Source: Reyranella sp. (GTDB taxonomy: Bacteria; Pseudomonadota; Alphaproteobacteria; Reyranellales; Reyranellaceae). Taken from it: a DNA stretch of 8,005 nt. The notes below the pieces were generated by a model, which saw only the letters and a list, made by a program, of their open reading frames with translations, was not told the DNA's origin and searched no databases. The translations under genes were made by a program, and so were the position numbers. The DNA lies in assembly GCA_004296815.1 (NCBI GenBank), contig SCVT01000326.1, forward strand, positions 1-8,005. The letters are read 5' to 3'. Below are positions 6,340-8,005 of this stretch, piece after piece. Position 1 is the stretch's first letter, and each line of letters opens with the position of its first letter.

Positions 6340-7628
6340 CCCCGCCTGCTCCTCGCCATGGCTCGATCGAGCGCCTCGGCGAACTGCCGGGTCGATTCGC
6401 GTGCCGAGAACTCCTCGAACGCCGCACTGTCCGCCGACGGCGCGTCACGGGCCGGCCGTTCGATGAAGCGGGCAAGCGCATCCGCCACCGTGCCGGCCGA
6501 GGGCAACTCGTTCTCAGTCAACGTGAGCACGTCGCCGGCATTGGCGGACCGGATCATGCCGACCGCAGTGCTGTCCCGGTGCAGCATGGCGAACACCGGC
6601 CGCTCGGAGAGGATCGCCTGGAACACTTTCGACGGCGTGTAGTGCGGCTCGGTCGAACCCAGCACCAGCACCGCGCTGCTGTGAACGAGATGGTTCAGCG
6701 TGTCGACATAGCCGATACGGTGCGGATGCTCGCTGATCATCCCTTCCACGCCGGCCGCCCGTGCGCGCGGCAGCACGCGGTGGCCCGTGGGATCGTCGGG
6801 CGAGCTGCCCGTGCCGACGAAATGCACGACCAGCCGCGACGCTGCCTCGGGTGCGCTGTCGCGCAGGGACCGAAGCCCTGAGAGAAAGGCGTCGAGCACC
6901 ACCATCCCCGCCGGCAGCAGTGCGCCGGCATAGATCATGTGGAAGCGGCCATCGTGCGGATCGAACAGGAACGGCTTGCGACCCAGGGCGCGGACGAGCC
7001 GGTAGTCCTCCGGCGCGCTCCCCATCGGCATGTAGGCGAGCACCGCATTCCTGGCGACGTCCGGATTGCGCTCGAGCATGCCCGCGACGTAGCCCGGCGC
7101 CATGCCGGTGACGAGGGACGCTCCCTTCACCGCCCACGGCTCCAGCAGCTTCGCGAGTCTGTGCGACGCCCACGCACGGCTGAACGGGACTTCGACACCC
7201 GGCCACACGTTGACCCACGGATCCTGGTAGTCGATGCCGAACGGCACACCGGTCTTCAGGTGCACCAGACGGCCGACCGGACCCAGGAAGTTCGACGGGA
7301 TCGTCACCATCACGAAGTCGATCCGGCCGGCGCGCGCCATGCCGGCGAGCACCTGGTAGCACCCCCAGAATGAGCGCACGCCGATGTCGCCCACCAGTCG
7401 CAGGCGCTTCGTCGACCAGGTCGGCGCATGCACGACCTCGAGTCCCGGTGCGACCAGTCGTTCGAGGTCGGGGTCGGGCTTTTCCTCGTACTCCGCGGGA
7501 TCACCGGTGACGACCACCGGCTCCCAGCCGAACTCCGGCAGGTAGCGCGACCACAGCCGTGCGCGATGCGCGCCAACCAGGTTGCTGGGCGCGAAGTGGC
7601 CGCTGACGATGGCGACGCGACGGGTCAT
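6336..7628 (-). CDS. GT-B glycosyltransferase, divergent GT4-like
   Basis: A 430-residue cytoplasmic protein. I chose the ATG at 7628 (MTRRVAIVSGHFAPSNLVGA) because it gives the family-like N-terminus and an ATGA overlap with the upstream gene; the frame runs open to 7766, but the extra 46 residues are an Arg/Gly-rich shadow of that gene. The N-terminal domain shows the FxPsN.vGAhR.r...ylpefGWEPVVVT pattern (12-41), seen in GT4 enzymes with 'P..R...LA..L...G' starts. IDYQDPWVN (132-140) is the expected acceptor-domain D.DPW site. The C-terminal domain starts FHMIYAGALLPAGM (229-242) and continues with IGYVDTLNHLVHSSAVLVLGS. Where an E-x7-E motif would sit it has HYTPSKVFQAILSERPVFA (329-347), the 'SK.fq.l...rPv' variant of GT4-like enzymes that lack the canonical first Glu. 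The stop overlaps the next start by 4 nt. The substrate is unknown. Confidence 0.82.
   Translation of the reverse strand: MTRRVAIVSGHFAPSNLVGAHRARLWSRYLPEFGWEPVVVTGDPAEYEEKPDPDLERLVAPGLEVVHAPTWSTKRLRLVGDIGVRSFWGCYQVLAGMARAGRIDFVMVTIPSNFLGPVGRLVHLKTGVPFGIDYQDPWVNVWPGVEVPFSRAWASHRLAKLLEPWAVKGASLVTGMAPGYVAGMLERNPDVARNAVLAYMPMGSAPEDYRLVRALGRKPFLFDPHDGRFHMIYAGALLPAGMVVLDAFLSGLRSLRDSAPEAASRLVVHFVGTGSSPDDPTGHRVLPRARAAGVEGMISEHPHRIGYVDTLNHLVHSSAVLVLGSTEPHYTPSKVFQAILSERPVFAMLHRDSTAVGMIRSANAGDVLTLTENELPSAGTVADALARFIERPARDAPSADSAAFEEFSARESTRQFAEALDRAMARSRRG
6349..6354 (-). promoter_or_regulatory. Shine-Dalgarno sequence for the glycosyltransferase starting at 6339
   Basis: On the minus strand the bases read GAGGAG, 9 nt before the ATG at 6339. 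The site lies inside the end of the upstream coding region. It is the clearest ribosome-binding site in the window; the other starts have weak or no purine-rich sequence. It supports the ATG at 6339 as the real start and suggests that this gene can be translated partly independently of coupling. Confidence 0.6.
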
Positions 7629-7992
7629 GCCGTGGCGAGGCGCGCGCGCACCTTCGCGTAGAGATCGAGATATCGCTCGGTGACCGCCGGCGCCGAGAAG
7701 TGCTCGACGGCGCGGCGCCGGCACTCGGTGCGGTCGAGCGCGCCGACCTTCGCCACCGCCTCGCACCCTTCCTCGATCGATTTGATGAGGAACCCGTCGA
7801 CACCCGGACGCACGATCTCGGGCAGCGAGCCGCGCGGACAGGAGATCACCGGCGCGCCGCAGGCCAGCGCCTCAGCAAAGACGATGCCGAAGGGCTCGTT
7901 CCACTGGATCGGCACGACCATGGCCAGTGCCTGCCGCAACAGCGCGTTCTTCTGCACGTCGTCGACGGCGCCGACATACTCGACACCGCCCT
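7625..7992 (-). CDS. Glycosyltransferase family 4, C-terminal part (5' end lost at the contig edge)
   Basis: The visible 121 residues are the C-terminal end of a GT4 enzyme. EYVGAVDDVQKNALLRQAL is the usual strand and helix before the donor site. MVVPIQWNEPFGIVFAEALACGAPVIS contains an intact E-x7-E motif (E-PFGIVFA-E). RGSLPEIVRPGVDGFL and a helical tail with CRRRAVEHFSAPAVTERYLDLY then follow, a combination common in GT4 proteins. A GTG at 7957 is not the true start: the reading frame continues with homologous-looking residues up to 7990. The apparent in-frame TAG at 7991-7993 depends on base 7993, which belongs to a sequencing adapter, so the gene truly continues beyond the contig. It is the first visible gene of the cluster in the direction of transcription, and its TGA forms an ATGA overlap with the next start. 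Confidence 0.9.
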
Positions 7993-8005
7993 AGATCGGA
8001 AGAGC
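7993..8005 (+). other. Residual Illumina TruSeq adapter sequence
   Basis: The window's last 13 bases are AGATCGGAAGAGC, identical to the start of the Illumina TruSeq adapter, including the A contributed by A-tailing. It sits exactly at the sequence end, where read-through adapter is expected. Genomic sequence therefore most likely ends at 7992. The bases should not be used for annotation; they create a false stop codon in the minus-strand glycosyltransferase gene. Confidence 0.95.

Noticed and set aside
7629..7766. N-terminal extension of the 6336-7628 glycosyltransferase
   Set aside because: The 46 extra residues are Arg/Gly-rich and overlap the upstream coding region. The ATG at 7628 gives the family-like MTRRVAIVSG start and an ATGA overlap.
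7955..7957. GTG as start codon of the rightmost gene
   Set aside because: It lies in the middle of a conserved GT4 strand-helix region. The frame continues with plausible residues to 7990, and the stop before that is made by adapter sequence.
1..8005. tRNA, rRNA, CRISPR array, insertion sequence or transposase, toxin-antitoxin or phage genes
   Set aside because: I looked for cloverleaf-like segments, spaced direct repeats, terminal inverted repeats and such proteins and saw none. Almost all bases are accounted for by polysaccharide biosynthesis genes.

Overview
The window is a G+C-rich bacterial contig, roughly two-thirds G+C by eye, packed with genes. Seven co-directional minus-strand genes fill about 95% of it, and one partial plus-strand gene runs towards them at the left end. 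Nearly all products are recognisable parts of a cell-surface polysaccharide biosynthesis locus (O-antigen, capsule or exopolysaccharide type): five GT-B glycosyltransferases, one GT-A (family 2) glycosyltransferase, one multi-membrane-span polymerase-like protein and one SAM-dependent methyltransferase. The composition, the weak Shine-Dalgarno sequences, the frequent ATGA start/stop overlaps and the style of the glycosyltransferases suggest an alphaproteobacterium. That is an inference from general resemblance; the window contains no rRNA, tRNA or housekeeping gene to test it.

Layout from right to left, which is the direction of transcription: the C-terminal part of a GT4 glycosyltransferase (7625-7992, cut by the contig end); a divergent GT-B glycosyltransferase (6336-7628); a GT4 glycosyltransferase (5179-6339); a Wzy-like integral membrane protein (3664-5145); a GT2 glycosyltransferase (2733-3656); a GT4 glycosyltransferase with a cysteine cluster (1402-2736); and a GT-B glycosyltransferase with a Gln in place of the second Glu of the EX7E motif (405-1409). 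Three junctions are 4-nt ATGA overlaps, one is an 8-nt overlap and one is a 7-nt gap. The only larger gap (33 nt, before the polymerase-like gene) holds a perfect 6-bp inverted repeat. The methyltransferase C-terminus (1-395, plus strand) converges on the cluster with only 9 nt between the two stop codons. No stretch of more than 300 bases lacks a gene.

The likely joint role is that cytoplasmic glycosyltransferases build an oligosaccharide repeat on a lipid carrier and the membrane protein polymerises or transfers the exported repeats. The initiating phosphoglycosyltransferase, the Wzx flippase, chain-length control, export and nucleotide-sugar genes are not in the window, so the locus continues beyond it.

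The last 13 bases (7993-8005) match the start of the Illumina TruSeq adapter exactly and create a false in-frame stop in the rightmost gene. The right end is therefore a library artefact, not biology. I found no convincing new system; the most useful observations are the adapter, the EX7Q glycosyltransferase, the polymerase-like protein and the small inverted repeats.
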